From contig NZ_JBGFSP010000003.1 in assembly GCF_041227145.1 (NCBI RefSeq), positions 1,488,001 to 1,552,000 on the forward strand: 64,000 bases of DNA, in the 5' to 3' direction. Below the pieces are notes generated by a model. The model did not search any database, had not been told where the DNA came from, and saw only the letters and a program-made list of their open reading frames with translations. Shown here in pieces: positions 27,439 through 37,999 of this stretch (the stretch's first letter is position 1; each line of letters begins with the position of its first letter). Source of the stretch: Bacteroides sp. AN502(2024) (GTDB lineage: Bacteria > Bacteroidota > Bacteroidia > Bacteroidales > Bacteroidaceae). The position numbers were made by a program, and so were the translations under genes.

Positions 27439-30246
27439 ATGAAGTTCTTAAGAGAAATTTTGTTAATTGGGCTATTACCTGGTTTTCTTATAAGCCAAGC
27501 ACAAAACGTCCAAAACAAAGAAGATGTACCTTTAGATTTAGGTTATCGTGTACTCCCTATGGGAGATTATAACGGTTCAGCCTACACCATCTCGGGTAAA
27601 CAGTTACGCAATCTACCTGTCACAAATCTTTCGGCAGTATTAGCCGGACTGGTACCTGGTTATTTTGCCCGACAAGTGCAAGGTGGCGGATTAGTGAATG
27701 AACAGAATTCATTTTGGATAAGAGGGCAAAGAAGTAATTCATCCAATGCGCTAGTACTAGTTGATGGACAAGAACGGGATTTTACTGTTTTGTCATCACA
27801 CGAAGTAGAATCAATTACCGTATTGAAAGATGCTGCAGCAACAGCTTTATATGGAATGCGTGCAGGCAGTGGAGCTATTCTGGTTACAACTCGTAAAGGA
27901 ATAAAAGGGAAACCACAGGTTGAATTAACAGCTCAAATAATAGCTCAACAGCCACTTAAAAAGTTAGAGTCATTAAATGCAGCCGATTACGCAAGACAAT
28001 ATAATATAGCCCGCCACAATGACAGTATGGATCCACTGTATTCCAACTATGACATTATGAATTATGCAAAGAATGCCCCTAATTCCATATTGTATCCCAA
28101 TGTAGATTGGGTTGATAAATACTTGAAGGATACCCGATGGAGCCAACGCTATAATCTTAACATCCAAGGAGGGACAGAAAAAAGTACATATTTCGTGAAT
28201 GCAATGTATACTCGTAACAATGGCTACTTCAATACGGATGATTCACATGATTATAGTACCAATCACTCTGCCGAACGGTTTAATATTCGTTCCAATATAG
28301 ATTTTGCCGTAACCCGTACCACTCAGCTGGATGTAAACTTGTATGGCTGGTATCAAAGCCAGAATGGACCGGGTAGCGGAGCTGAAAATATTTACAGAAA
28401 CTTAGTTACATTACCACAAGGGATCTTTCCAGAGTGGTACAATGATCAAGGGTATACAGATCAATACGGCAATATTATCAATGCAGAAGATGGAAAAATT
28501 GTAGCAGGAAATGCATTCCGTGAAAATGCATGGGCAATGCTAAATCGATCCGGTTACTTTCAGGACAAACAATTGTATGGTTCTTTCCGTACGAAACTCT
28601 CACAGGATCTTTCCTTCATAACAGAGGGATTAAAAGCTTCTATTGCTTTATCTATGGATTCACGTACAGTTTCTTCTATCAGACGTACAATAACTTTCGC
28701 ATATTACGAAAAGGACGCCACGAATGAGAACGTTCTCCGCCGGACCCGCGAGGATGACTCAATGATAAACAAAGTAGATAATACCAATTCTTTCCGCCGA
28801 ACCGGTATCGTGGCTCAGTTAGATTATAACCGTACCTTTGGAAAACATAGAATTTCGGCTTTAGCTTTCTATGAACAATATGAAAGCAATGATGAAATGG
28901 TATTGCCAACCCGATTCCAAAGCGCAAATGGTTGGTTCGGCTATAATTATGATAAAAGATATGGCATCGATGTTATCGGAGCTTATCAGGGATCTCACAA
29001 ATTTGGGCCGGGACACAAATTCGGTTTCTTCCCTACAATATCTGCCGGATGGACTGTTTCTAACGAATCTTTCTGGAAAGATGCAAAAAAAATAGTGCCC
29101 TACCTAAAACTAAAAGCATCTTATGGACAAGTCGGCAACTCATCCGGCGTAGATGCCTTTTATTACAGGGGACGCATGTGGCCGCAAAACGAAGTCTATA
29201 TCACAGGGGTAAATATGGGAACAAAGCTTGGAGGATACATTCAGGATATACTTCCAAATCCCGGATTGACTTGGGAGAAAGCTAGAATTCTGAATATCGG
29301 AATAGATACCCAACTATTTTCAGACCGATTATCTGTTACAGCAGAATTTTTTAAAGACAACCGTCATGATATGTACGTCGTAAATAACAAAATCAGTTCT
29401 CTTGTCGGCAATGTAAAGGAATTTAAGCAGAATATAGGCAAGATTAATAGCCATGGAGTAGACTTATCTGCCACGTGGAATTCAAATATTGCAGACTGGG
29501 GCTATTTCATAGGTAGTACATTCTCTTATTCTACGAATAAAGTGATTGCAAATGGTGAAGTAGACCAGCCATATGATTGGTTGAAGAATCAGGGACGTCC
29601 TCTAGGAGAAAATCGAGGATACATTGCAAAAGGCTTTTTCAAATCTTGGGAAGAAATAGCAGCCTCTCCTGTACAAACATTCTCCGATGTCCAACCAGGT
29701 GATGTACGTTATGAAGATATAAACAAAGACGGACAGATTGATGTAAACGATATGATACCTATCGGTTACGGAGACATTCCTAGAATCATGTATGGTATTA
29801 ACTTAGGGGTCGGTTACAAAGGATTTTCGATCACAGCATTGTTTCAGGGAGCAGCAAAAGTCTCTCATCAATATTCGGACATCGTAATGAATCCTTTTAC
29901 AGACAACGGAACCATATTTGAGCATCAACTTGATTACTGGACACCCGAACACCAGAATGCAGCATTCCCACGTTTGACAACACTGGACAATGCTAATCTT
30001 AATAATAGGCAGGTAAGTACATTAAATGTAAAAGATGCTGATTTCTTAAGATTGAAAACATTGGAAGTTTCTTATGACTTTCCTGTAAAAATGATACAGA
30101 AAATCCATCTTAAGGGATTGAGACTTTTCCTTAGCGGAACGAATCTGATTACCTGGACAAAATATAAATGGGTTGATCCTGAAGCGCCTTCACTGGCGGC
30201 TCCTTTGACGAGAAACATGAGTATAGGTTGTTCCTTAAAATTCTGA
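27439..30246 (+). CDS. SusC-like TonB-dependent transporter, short N-terminus (second PUL, first pair)
   Basis: This 935-residue protein has a signal peptide (about 1-21). The plug domain follows almost directly (about 45-160): TISGKQLRNLPVTNL, WIRGQRS, LVDGQERDF, VLKDAAATALYG. The barrel ends in SIGCSLKF. The carboxypeptidase-like domain that precedes the plug in the other two SusC proteins of the window is missing, which accounts for the length difference of about 95 residues. It is the first complete gene after the inverted repeat (33 nt gap) and overlaps no other gene; susD follows after 4 nt. In the orientation seen it has no recognisable promoter nearby, so it is predicted to be off or weakly expressed until the segment flips. 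Confidence 0.92.
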   Translation: MKFLREILLIGLLPGFLISQAQNVQNKEDVPLDLGYRVLPMGDYNGSAYTISGKQLRNLPVTNLSAVLAGLVPGYFARQVQGGGLVNEQNSFWIRGQRSNSSNALVLVDGQERDFTVLSSHEVESITVLKDAAATALYGMRAGSGAILVTTRKGIKGKPQVELTAQIIAQQPLKKLESLNAADYARQYNIARHNDSMDPLYSNYDIMNYAKNAPNSILYPNVDWVDKYLKDTRWSQRYNLNIQGGTEKSTYFVNAMYTRNNGYFNTDDSHDYSTNHSAERFNIRSNIDFAVTRTTQLDVNLYGWYQSQNGPGSGAENIYRNLVTLPQGIFPEWYNDQGYTDQYGNIINAEDGKIVAGNAFRENAWAMLNRSGYFQDKQLYGSFRTKLSQDLSFITEGLKASIALSMDSRTVSSIRRTITFAYYEKDATNENVLRRTREDDSMINKVDNTNSFRRTGIVAQLDYNRTFGKHRISALAFYEQYESNDEMVLPTRFQSANGWFGYNYDKRYGIDVIGAYQGSHKFGPGHKFGFFPTISAGWTVSNESFWKDAKKIVPYLKLKASYGQVGNSSGVDAFYYRGRMWPQNEVYITGVNMGTKLGGYIQDILPNPGLTWEKARILNIGIDTQLFSDRLSVTAEFFKDNRHDMYVVNNKISSLVGNVKEFKQNIGKINSHGVDLSATWNSNIADWGYFIGSTFSYSTNKVIANGEVDQPYDWLKNQGRPLGENRGYIAKGFFKSWEEIAASPVQTFSDVQPGDVRYEDINKDGQIDVNDMIPIGYGDIPRIMYGINLGVGYKGFSITALFQGAAKVSHQYSDIVMNPFTDNGTIFEHQLDYWTPEHQNAAFPRLTTLDNANLNNRQVSTLNVKDADFLRLKTLEVSYDFPVKMIQKIHLKGLRLFLSGTNLITWTKYKWVDPEAPSLAAPLTRNMSIGCSLKF

Positions 30247-30250
30247 TAGA

Positions 30251-32005
30251 ATGAAAAAATCGATAATTTATTTAGCAATAAGCACAACACTTACATTTTC
30301 CAGTTGTGACTATTTGGATGACATGCCCTATGACTGGGCACAACCTGATGATATTTTTACGAATGAGCAGAATTATCTGAAACCTATCAATCAGGTTTAT
30401 GCATATATTCCCGAAGGCTTCAACCATGTAGGAAATGCCTTTTTAGATGCAGCTACCAATGATGGAATAAGCACAATCATAGATTCGGATATCCATAAAT
30501 TGTCTCGTGGATATATCACTTCTTCAAATCCGATTGAAGAATGCTGGAATAATTCATATAAGGGAATTCGACAAGCAATTTTTGCCCGCAAATATTTGCG
30601 TGAAGCCGACTTGGTGTTACAAAACAAGACAGAAGAAGATATTCAAGCATTCAAGGATACTTATTGTGCGGAAACCGAATGTTTACAGGCCTTATTTGAG
30701 TTTAACCTGTTAAGACACTACGGAGGTTTTCCTATTGTCGATCGTATTTATGAAGTCGATGATCCTGAACTGCAGACAAAAGCAAGAGACTCTTTCAAAG
30801 ACTGTGTCAATCACATCGTACAGTTGTGTGAGAGTGCTGCCGCTGTATTGAAAGTTAATCCGGAAGGCGGGAATGGTTCTTATGGCCGCATGACTAAAGG
30901 GATGGCACTCGCTATTAAAGCCAAGACGTTACTCTACGCCGCAAGCCCACTCTATAACAGAACAGATAACAATGACCCTGTACTAGGGTATACTGATGGA
31001 TCGGATGTAGCAGAACGCTGGCAACTTGCCGCCAAAGCTTGTGCAGACGTAATCAACCTGAATGTGGATGGCACTATAGCCCCGAATGGAAATAAGAAAT
31101 ATAGTCTGATAACTCTTACTGCTGCTAAAACGTATGATAAGATCTTTATCCATGCTAACCCTAATTCGGAATATATCTTGTTCTACACAGCTACCAAGAA
31201 CAATACTTTAGAAAACAGGCATTATCCCCCTACAATTTCAAAAGACCAAGGAGGAGGTACAGTACCTTCACAGCAATTGATCGATGCATTTACCATGAAA
31301 GACGGAAGTGATTATACCCATTCTTCTGATGGTAGGAACATGTATAAAAACAGAGACCCGCGTTTGGCAGCAATTATTGGATATGACGGTTCTGTTTATG
31401 GAAAGAATACCATTTATACGCGAATTAGTGATAATACAACCATAGACGGACTCAACCAAGTGAAAAACCGTTCGACCAATACAGGATATTATTTAGCTAA
31501 GTTTCTGGACAAAACCCTGAAGTTCGGACAGGCTAATGTAGGCACTGTTTTCCACTTATTCCCGATGATTCGTTTATCTGACATCCTACTTTCTTACGCA
31601 GAAGCCATGCATCATGCTTATGACATGAATGCGGATCCTGAAGGCTACGGTTTGACAGCAGTAGAAGCCGTACAGAAAATACGTTCCAGAGCCGGATTCG
31701 GAACAGATGATAAATTTCTTAATGGGGTGACAGATGACAACTTCTTGGAAAAGGTGAAACAAGAACGTCGTATCGAACTCTGTTTTGAAGAACATCGTTA
31801 CTTTGATTTGCGACGTTGGATGGATGGCAATCAACTAAGAGAGCCTATTGTCGGAATGAAAATAGAAGAAAATGCTTCCGGATTTCATTATACTCGCTTT
31901 ACGGTAGATGAAGCACGCAATTTTAAGGATTACATGTATTATCATCCCATTCCTCTGAAAGTAATAAAGGAAAACCCTTCCATTCAACAAAATCCGGGTT
32001 GGTAA
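30251..32005 (+). CDS. SusD-like lipoprotein (second PUL, first pair)
   Basis: This 584-residue RagB/SusD-family protein has a lipoprotein signal ending in FSSCDY (Cys about 19). The early helix CWNNSYKGIRQA (about 97-108) and the C-terminal signature QERRIELCFEEHRYFDLRRW are diagnostic. Length is usual. It follows susC at 27439-30246 by 4 nt and precedes the second susC by 32 nt. It should cap the 935-residue transporter and bind its glycan at the surface. It is only moderately similar to the SusD of the first PUL, so the two operons probably handle different glycans or different fragments of one. Confidence 0.93.
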   Translation: MKKSIIYLAISTTLTFSSCDYLDDMPYDWAQPDDIFTNEQNYLKPINQVYAYIPEGFNHVGNAFLDAATNDGISTIIDSDIHKLSRGYITSSNPIEECWNNSYKGIRQAIFARKYLREADLVLQNKTEEDIQAFKDTYCAETECLQALFEFNLLRHYGGFPIVDRIYEVDDPELQTKARDSFKDCVNHIVQLCESAAAVLKVNPEGGNGSYGRMTKGMALAIKAKTLLYAASPLYNRTDNNDPVLGYTDGSDVAERWQLAAKACADVINLNVDGTIAPNGNKKYSLITLTAAKTYDKIFIHANPNSEYILFYTATKNNTLENRHYPPTISKDQGGGTVPSQQLIDAFTMKDGSDYTHSSDGRNMYKNRDPRLAAIIGYDGSVYGKNTIYTRISDNTTIDGLNQVKNRSTNTGYYLAKFLDKTLKFGQANVGTVFHLFPMIRLSDILLSYAEAMHHAYDMNADPEGYGLTAVEAVQKIRSRAGFGTDDKFLNGVTDDNFLEKVKQERRIELCFEEHRYFDLRRWMDGNQLREPIVGMKIEENASGFHYTRFTVDEARNFKDYMYYHPIPLKVIKENPSIQQNPGW

Positions 32006-32037
32006 TGGGGAGCAAAACTATTTAATAGATAGAAAAC

Positions 32038-35000
32038 ATGAAAAAGATAATAATATTATTCATATGCTTAACCAGCTCCATCTGGCATATCTATCCACAA
32101 ACCAAAGTTAGCGGAATTGTCAAAGATGCCCAAGGAATGGAGATAATTGGTGCTACCGTCCTTCAGAAAGGGACTAATAATGGAATAGTGACTGGAGTGG
32201 ATGGCAAATTTACTCTTACATTGTCCAACGAAGCAGAACAGACAGTTCTTATCTCAATGATTGGCTTTATAGAACAATCTATTGCCATAAAAAAGAATCA
32301 TCCTTTTATCAATGTCACTTTGGAAGAAGACATTGCACAATTGGATGAAGTGGTTGTGGTAGGATATGGGACACAGAAAAAAGTATCTCTGACAGGTTCC
32401 ATTTCTAATGTCGGGACACAAGATTTGAAAAGTATGCCTGTATCAAGTGTTACAAATGCTTTAGGAGGCCGCATCCCGGGACTGGTAACCCGACAAGAGA
32501 GCGGACGTCCCGGCGGTGATCAGGCTACAATGTTTATTCGTGGTCGCGCTTCATTGAACGATTCTAGTCCTTTGGTACTGATTGACGGAGTAGAACGCCC
32601 CATGGCACAAATTGATCCTGATGATATTGAAACGGTTTCCGTATTAAAAGATGCTTCCGCAACAGCAGTATACGGGGTACGGGGAGCTAACGGCGTGATT
32701 CTGGTAACTACCCGCCGGGGACGTGAAGGAGAAACTCGAATTTCTTTCTCGTCTGAATTCGGTGTTACTTCCTTTAATCGTATATCTCAAACTCTAAATT
32801 CCGAGTACGTTTCAAGATTTATGCGTGAGGGTGCTATCAATGATGGCTTTGACCCATCTGATACCGGCAATACCCGTGGTATTTTCCTGTCAGAGTATGA
32901 TAACTATCTCTATCGTACCCAGAAAAGTCCATTTACACATCCGGACAATAACTTTGTAGATATGTTTACGAAAAATGGTCTCCAACAAAAATACAATGTA
33001 AACTTGTCCGGCGGAAACAAGACAGTGCGCTACTTTGTCTCTGTGGGATACTTCACTCAAACTGGTATGTTTGAGACAGATGTGGACAAAATTAAAGAAC
33101 ACGAAACGATACAAACTCTTTTAGCAGCCTCACCTGATGTAGCAAAGGGTCTGTACAAAGCAGGTTATAATTCGGAATATAAGTATAGCAGGCTCACCAC
33201 CCGTTCGAATATCGATATTAACCTGACTGAAGATTTCAAGGTATCCGTAAATCTTGCTTATCGTTTCGGAAGTCAGAACCGCCCCTATGGTTATGATTCT
33301 GACGGGCAGGAAGCACTACGCTTGTTCGGTATGTTCTACCGCAATTCTCCTCAAGCATTCCCGATCTTAAATGCCAATGGTACCTATGCTGCTGCCGATG
33401 GCATATGGAGACAAAATCCGCTCGTAACATTATGTTATACAGGTTTTTTCCTCAACTTCAACAATAAACTTGAAACAGACTTTACCTTCAAATATAATTT
33501 GAAGAAACTATTGAAGGGATTGAGTATAGACGGGAAGTTCTCTTACGATGCCGGCTGGAGTAATAACCGAAGCATACAGCAGCGTCCCAATATCTATCAA
33601 TATAACCCTGTAAACGGAACTTATAAACAAGGTCTTGAAATGGTATTACCAACAAAGGCCACCAACAAAACGGCAGCTACACACCGTAAGTATATCGAAG
33701 CAGCAGTCCGCTATAAACAGTCCTTCTCCGGACATAATGTATCCGGATTGGTACTTTATAATATGAGTTACACCTCCACTCCCGGCGGACGTTATTCTTA
33801 CGTACCTCATATCTATCAAGCTTTAGTAGGACGTGTAAACTATGATTATGAGAATCGCTATCTGTTTGAAGTTAATGCAGGTTATAACGGTTCAAACCGT
33901 TTTGCGGAAGGACACCGTTATCAGCTCTTCCCTGCAGCATCAATGGGTTGGGTACTGACTAATGAACCTTTCTTTAAAGAAAACCCTATCTTAAGCTTTA
34001 CTAAACTACGCTTCTCTTATGGTGAAGTTGGTAATGACAAACTGGGAGGCTTCTCCTACTATTATCGTTCAGGATATGACGATGGATTGGGGTACACTTT
34101 TGGAGAGACACATAATCCTGCGATTAAAGGTCTGATTCAAGGAAAAAGTGCCAATGAAAACATCACATGGGAAGTTGCACGGAAATACAACTTAGGACTT
34201 GAGACAAAATGGATGAAAGACAAAATATCTGCCAGTATCGACTTTTTTAAAGAACGTCGTAGTAACATCTTATGTGAACCGGAAAGATATTCTCAGGCAG
34301 CCGGTTCAAACGGACTGGCTCCCATAAACTATGGTGTCGTAACAAATCAGGGATATGATCTGGAAATAGGATATCAAGATCAAAAAGGAGACTTTGGATA
34401 TTCCGTAAAAGGGATTTACGGATATGCCCACAATGAAATTGTAGAGAAAAGTGAATCTGTGAAACCCTATTCCTATATGTCACAAACCGGCAATCCTATC
34501 GGACAATTTATCGGCTATATTTCTGACGACTTCTTCAGCTCTTATGAAGACATAGCAAGTTCTCCCATTCAATTCGGACAAGTAAGCCGGCCAGGAGATA
34601 TAAAATACAAAGATCTGAATCATGACGGAGTGATCGATTCCAACGATCAGGCTCCCATCGGCTATAATCCGGTACCCGAGATGACTTTCTCTCTTGCCGC
34701 CGGTTTGAACTGGAAAGGATTTGATTTTAGCCTATTACTTCAGGGAGCTGCCCGTTCCTCCATTTACCTGCAACAGGATATCGCATGGGATAATTTCTGG
34801 GGGAATTATTACGAAGAGCATATCGGAAGATGGACACCGGAGACAGCGGCAACAGCTACATATCCACGTTTCACAAAAGCAGCCACTGCCGCACATCCTA
34901 ATTATTATAAATCCGACTATTGGTTGAAAGACTCCAAATACTTGCGTCTGAAAAACATTCAGTTAGGTTACACTATACCTCGTAAACTATTGAAAAGGTT

Positions 35001-35154
35001 CGGAGTACGTTCACTTAGAGTATATGCAAATGCCTACAATCTCTTTACATGGGATAACGTAAAAAAGGTAGACCCTGAATCATCGAACAATAGCAATGGA
35101 CAATTCTATCCACAACAAAAAGTAATAAATTTTGGTATCAACCTGAATTTCTAA
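32038..35154 (+). CDS. SusC-like TonB-dependent transporter (second PUL, second pair)
   Basis: This 1038-residue protein has a signal peptide (about 1-21), a carboxypeptidase-regulatory-like domain (about 23-100: VSGIVKDAQGMEIIGATV) and a plug domain (about 105-220) with LDEVVVVGYGTQKKVSLTGS, IRGRAS, LIDGVERPM and VLKDASATAVYGVRGANGVI. The barrel ends in FGINLNF. It is a full-length, canonical SusC. Having two complete susCD pairs in tandem suggests the second PUL imports two kinds of oligosaccharide, or that the pairs arose by duplication and diverged. It belongs to the operon that starts at the right inverted repeat. Confidence 0.95.
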   Translation: MKKIIILFICLTSSIWHIYPQTKVSGIVKDAQGMEIIGATVLQKGTNNGIVTGVDGKFTLTLSNEAEQTVLISMIGFIEQSIAIKKNHPFINVTLEEDIAQLDEVVVVGYGTQKKVSLTGSISNVGTQDLKSMPVSSVTNALGGRIPGLVTRQESGRPGGDQATMFIRGRASLNDSSPLVLIDGVERPMAQIDPDDIETVSVLKDASATAVYGVRGANGVILVTTRRGREGETRISFSSEFGVTSFNRISQTLNSEYVSRFMREGAINDGFDPSDTGNTRGIFLSEYDNYLYRTQKSPFTHPDNNFVDMFTKNGLQQKYNVNLSGGNKTVRYFVSVGYFTQTGMFETDVDKIKEHETIQTLLAASPDVAKGLYKAGYNSEYKYSRLTTRSNIDINLTEDFKVSVNLAYRFGSQNRPYGYDSDGQEALRLFGMFYRNSPQAFPILNANGTYAAADGIWRQNPLVTLCYTGFFLNFNNKLETDFTFKYNLKKLLKGLSIDGKFSYDAGWSNNRSIQQRPNIYQYNPVNGTYKQGLEMVLPTKATNKTAATHRKYIEAAVRYKQSFSGHNVSGLVLYNMSYTSTPGGRYSYVPHIYQALVGRVNYDYENRYLFEVNAGYNGSNRFAEGHRYQLFPAASMGWVLTNEPFFKENPILSFTKLRFSYGEVGNDKLGGFSYYYRSGYDDGLGYTFGETHNPAIKGLIQGKSANENITWEVARKYNLGLETKWMKDKISASIDFFKERRSNILCEPERYSQAAGSNGLAPINYGVVTNQGYDLEIGYQDQKGDFGYSVKGIYGYAHNEIVEKSESVKPYSYMSQTGNPIGQFIGYISDDFFSSYEDIASSPIQFGQVSRPGDIKYKDLNHDGVIDSNDQAPIGYNPVPEMTFSLAAGLNWKGFDFSLLLQGAARSSIYLQQDIAWDNFWGNYYEEHIGRWTPETAATATYPRFTKAATAAHPNYYKSDYWLKDSKYLRLKNIQLGYTIPRKLLKRFGVRSLRVYANAYNLFTWDNVKKVDPESSNNSNGQFYPQQKVINFGINLNF

Positions 35155-35173
35155 TGTTTGAAATGAATAATTT

Positions 35174-36883
35174 ATGAGAAAACTATTTATATCCTTTGTA
35201 ACGGTTGTCCTGCTTACCAGTTGTAGTGCAGATAGCCTGATGAAAGAAACCGAACTGGATCTTACAGATACAGAGAAAGTTTATTCGGACATTACCTTGA
35301 CCCGCAAAGTCGTATACGACTTGTATGCACGTATGCGCATGGGGAGAGACCGACTTGGTAGCTTTGGCTTTTTGGCAAACATTGGTGGTTCACCTTGTAT
35401 GCTTGACAACGCAACAGACGATGGAGCTGGAAATACAACCCGTGCCGGAGGTGCAGTCATTCCCGAACTCGAAAAATTTATCAAGGGGGGAATCGATGCT
35501 TCCAAAGGCTTGATTGGCAGTGACCACCCATGGACATTCTACTATAAAGCCATTCGTTCTGCGAATACATTCCTGAACAACGTAGACCGTTCACCATTGG
35601 AAGATGCAGAGAAGATTTCCTTGAAAAACCAGGTACGCTTTCTGCGTGCATTGTATCACCACGAACTGTTTCGTTTCTACGGAGCATTAGTAATCGGAGA
35701 CAAAGAACTCGATCCGTTGCTTTATGATGAAATCAAACGTGAATCGTTAGAGACCACCGTCCGTTGGATTGCTAATGAATTCAAAGAACTTGCAGAACCG
35801 GGAGTATTACCAGACAAATACGATGCGGCAGACTACGGAAGAGCTACCCGGGGAGCAGCGCTAGGCTATCTGGCACGCACATTACTTTATGCAGCAAGTC
35901 CCTTACACAATGCGTCCGGAGTGACCTGGAGAGAAGCGGCTGATGCGGCCTACGATATGATCAAATATTCTGACAACGGAGATTTCTATCGTTTATATGA
36001 AGATCCGACCAATCCGGGAAAGAGCTACACACGATTATTTAATACTCGTGCCAATGGTGAGGTAGTCATGGGATTTCTCCGCGCACCGGCAAATGATCTT
36101 TACGGGATGATGCCTGCTTTTGATCCTTGGAACGTAAATAAGGAGCTACTGACTTGCCCGGACCAATGGCTGGTAGATTGTTATGATATGCTAGACGGTT
36201 CACAACCCATTCTCGGTTACGAATCAAATACGAAAGCGATCATCAACCCGAACTCCGGTTACAATGAAAATTCGCCTTATGCTAACAGGGATCCCCGTTT
36301 GGCGCAAAGCATTTTATGTGATGGCGCTACCTGGCCTTTAGTCAATGGTAAGCCAGCTACAATAGACCTGTCAAAATCATATAGATGGGGAAGCGGTTAC
36401 TTCCTGACAAAGTTTCTGGATGACCGTATCGATCATCGAAAAGGTGGTACCACTTACATGGACTTTCCAATGATGAGATATGCTGAAATCCTACTTGATT
36501 ATGCAGAAGCCGAGAATGAGGCTGAAGATACGCACACAGCCAGAGAGAAAGCAATAGCCCAGCTTAACAGGATACGTCGCCGTGCCGGTATCACGACAGA
36601 CTTACTGGCCGCAGATTATAATCAGACAACCCTTCGGGAACGCATACGCAAAGAACGCCGTGTAGAACTTTGTTTTGAAGATCATCGATTCTTTGATATA
36701 AGAAGATGGCTGATAGCAAAAGATGTTATGAGATTACCGGCCGTCGGAATAAAAAAAATCAACGGTAAATATCAACGGGTAACTTTAGATACACGTAATT
36801 ATAACGAGCGCATGAACTTGGCTCCAATACCACAGGATGAAGTTAATAACTGCCCGAATATCTATCAGAATCCGGGATACTAA
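35174..36883 (+). CDS. SusD-like lipoprotein (second PUL, second pair)
   Basis: This 569-residue RagB/SusD-family protein has a lipoprotein signal (VVLLTSCSAD, Cys about 17). SusD helices include FYYKAIRSANTFLNNVD and VRFLRALYHHELFRFYG, and the C-terminal signature RKERRVELCFEDHRFFDIRRW is complete. It starts 19 nt after susC at 32038-35154 and is its natural partner. The next gene, a small lipoprotein, follows after 34 nt. Confidence 0.93.
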   Translation: MRKLFISFVTVVLLTSCSADSLMKETELDLTDTEKVYSDITLTRKVVYDLYARMRMGRDRLGSFGFLANIGGSPCMLDNATDDGAGNTTRAGGAVIPELEKFIKGGIDASKGLIGSDHPWTFYYKAIRSANTFLNNVDRSPLEDAEKISLKNQVRFLRALYHHELFRFYGALVIGDKELDPLLYDEIKRESLETTVRWIANEFKELAEPGVLPDKYDAADYGRATRGAALGYLARTLLYAASPLHNASGVTWREAADAAYDMIKYSDNGDFYRLYEDPTNPGKSYTRLFNTRANGEVVMGFLRAPANDLYGMMPAFDPWNVNKELLTCPDQWLVDCYDMLDGSQPILGYESNTKAIINPNSGYNENSPYANRDPRLAQSILCDGATWPLVNGKPATIDLSKSYRWGSGYFLTKFLDDRIDHRKGGTTYMDFPMMRYAEILLDYAEAENEAEDTHTAREKAIAQLNRIRRRAGITTDLLAADYNQTTLRERIRKERRVELCFEDHRFFDIRRWLIAKDVMRLPAVGIKKINGKYQRVTLDTRNYNERMNLAPIPQDEVNNCPNIYQNPGY

Positions 36884-36917
36884 TCTAAATAGAATGTTTA
36901 CTTAAAAAAATAAAGTC

Positions 36918-37859
36918 ATGAAAACAAATAGTATAATAGCATTAATTCTGTCAATCAGTTTATTTGGATTATTCGGTTGTGCAGATAAATATGAAGTTGA
37001 TTATGAAGCACCTGTTAAAATAGAATTTACAGGTGTCGATCAGAATAATAGAGTATTATTAGAGAAAGGAGTTGCAGAATACACGGCAACTGTCAAAGTA
37101 CAGGGAGAAATCATGAGTTTTGAAATCTACCAAGCAGATTCCAAAACCGGAATGCAAGGAAATCTGATAGAAGAAACTGCCCAGTCATTTACAGACGGAA
37201 CCACTAATTACGAAACAACTTACAAGTTTACTTCTTTAAAAGAAAATGCCTGTATTACAGTAGTTGTTCTAGGTGCCAACGGTCATACGTACCAACGCAA
37301 CTTATTGGTAGAGATTACTCCTTCCGTTTTATTCGCCGATCCGGATTACGGAAAAGATGGAGAAATAGTAGAGACAGCCTCGGCCTACTATGGTTGTTAT
37401 TATGCAACATGGCTTCTTGGACGCACCTATATGGCTGCTGATGCCATGAAATATGCAAACGAAGTAGATTTCTCACTCGGAGATGTTATCTTGTCTTCGG
37501 GAAGTGAAGCAGTACCTGCTTTTGTTTCACCAGCTAAAAGAAGTGAATATGGTTTGATGACAATTAACGGTTTGCAACATACATTATTTGCTGAAACCTC
37601 TTTATCACAGGCGGAATTTAATGCAATCTCCCTGGTAGACTCAACTCCAATAGAAAATCTGGCAGATCCGACCTCCGAAGTTTTAGCTATTCAAGCAAAT
37701 AAAGTTTACCTGTTCAAAACAGCCAATAGAAAGAAAGGATTGATTTGCATACAAAAAATAACAGCAAAAACTGGCACAATCGAAGTGTCACCAGATAATT
37801 GGGCAGAAAACACTAAATACTCATGGGTACAATTACTGACAAAAACCGTGGCGAAGTAA
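36918..37859 (+). CDS. Surface lipoprotein, probable glycan-binding protein (second PUL)
   Basis: This 313-residue protein has a lipoprotein signal (SLFGLFGCADKYEVDYE, Cys about 21) and an acidic stretch after the cysteine typical of surface export. The N-terminal part (about 30-135) looks like an Ig-like sandwich. The C-terminal part (about 150-310), with GCYYATWLLGRTYMAAD and ITAKTGTIEVSPDNWAENTK, is not recognised with confidence but resembles domains of lipoproteins at the end of susCD operons. By position it is the SusE/F-like binding protein of the second PUL. It is the last gene before a terminator at 37913-37949. The exact family is uncertain. Confidence 0.65.
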   Translation: MKTNSIIALILSISLFGLFGCADKYEVDYEAPVKIEFTGVDQNNRVLLEKGVAEYTATVKVQGEIMSFEIYQADSKTGMQGNLIEETAQSFTDGTTNYETTYKFTSLKENACITVVVLGANGHTYQRNLLVEITPSVLFADPDYGKDGEIVETASAYYGCYYATWLLGRTYMAADAMKYANEVDFSLGDVILSSGSEAVPAFVSPAKRSEYGLMTINGLQHTLFAETSLSQAEFNAISLVDSTPIENLADPTSEVLAIQANKVYLFKTANRKKGLICIQKITAKTGTIEVSPDNWAENTKYSWVQLLTKTVAK

Positions 37860-37912
37860 GGCTTCCATTCAAGATACTTTCTCCAATGATAGTATCATAG
37901 AATAATTAGAAG

Positions 37913-37949
37913 AATAGAGAAGTTTTCAGTTTCTACAAGCTTCTCTATT
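37913..37949 (+). terminator. Terminator of second PUL
   Basis: Perfect 10-bp stem AATAGAGAAG / CTTCTCTATT with a loop of about 17 nt, 54 nt after the last PUL gene, followed by CCAGTTTTCTC. The T run is short, so efficiency is uncertain. Confidence 0.65.
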
Positions 37950-37999
37950 CCAGTTTTCTCAATAGAAGAAAGAAGAAACCGATCATTCTACCATTTTTT

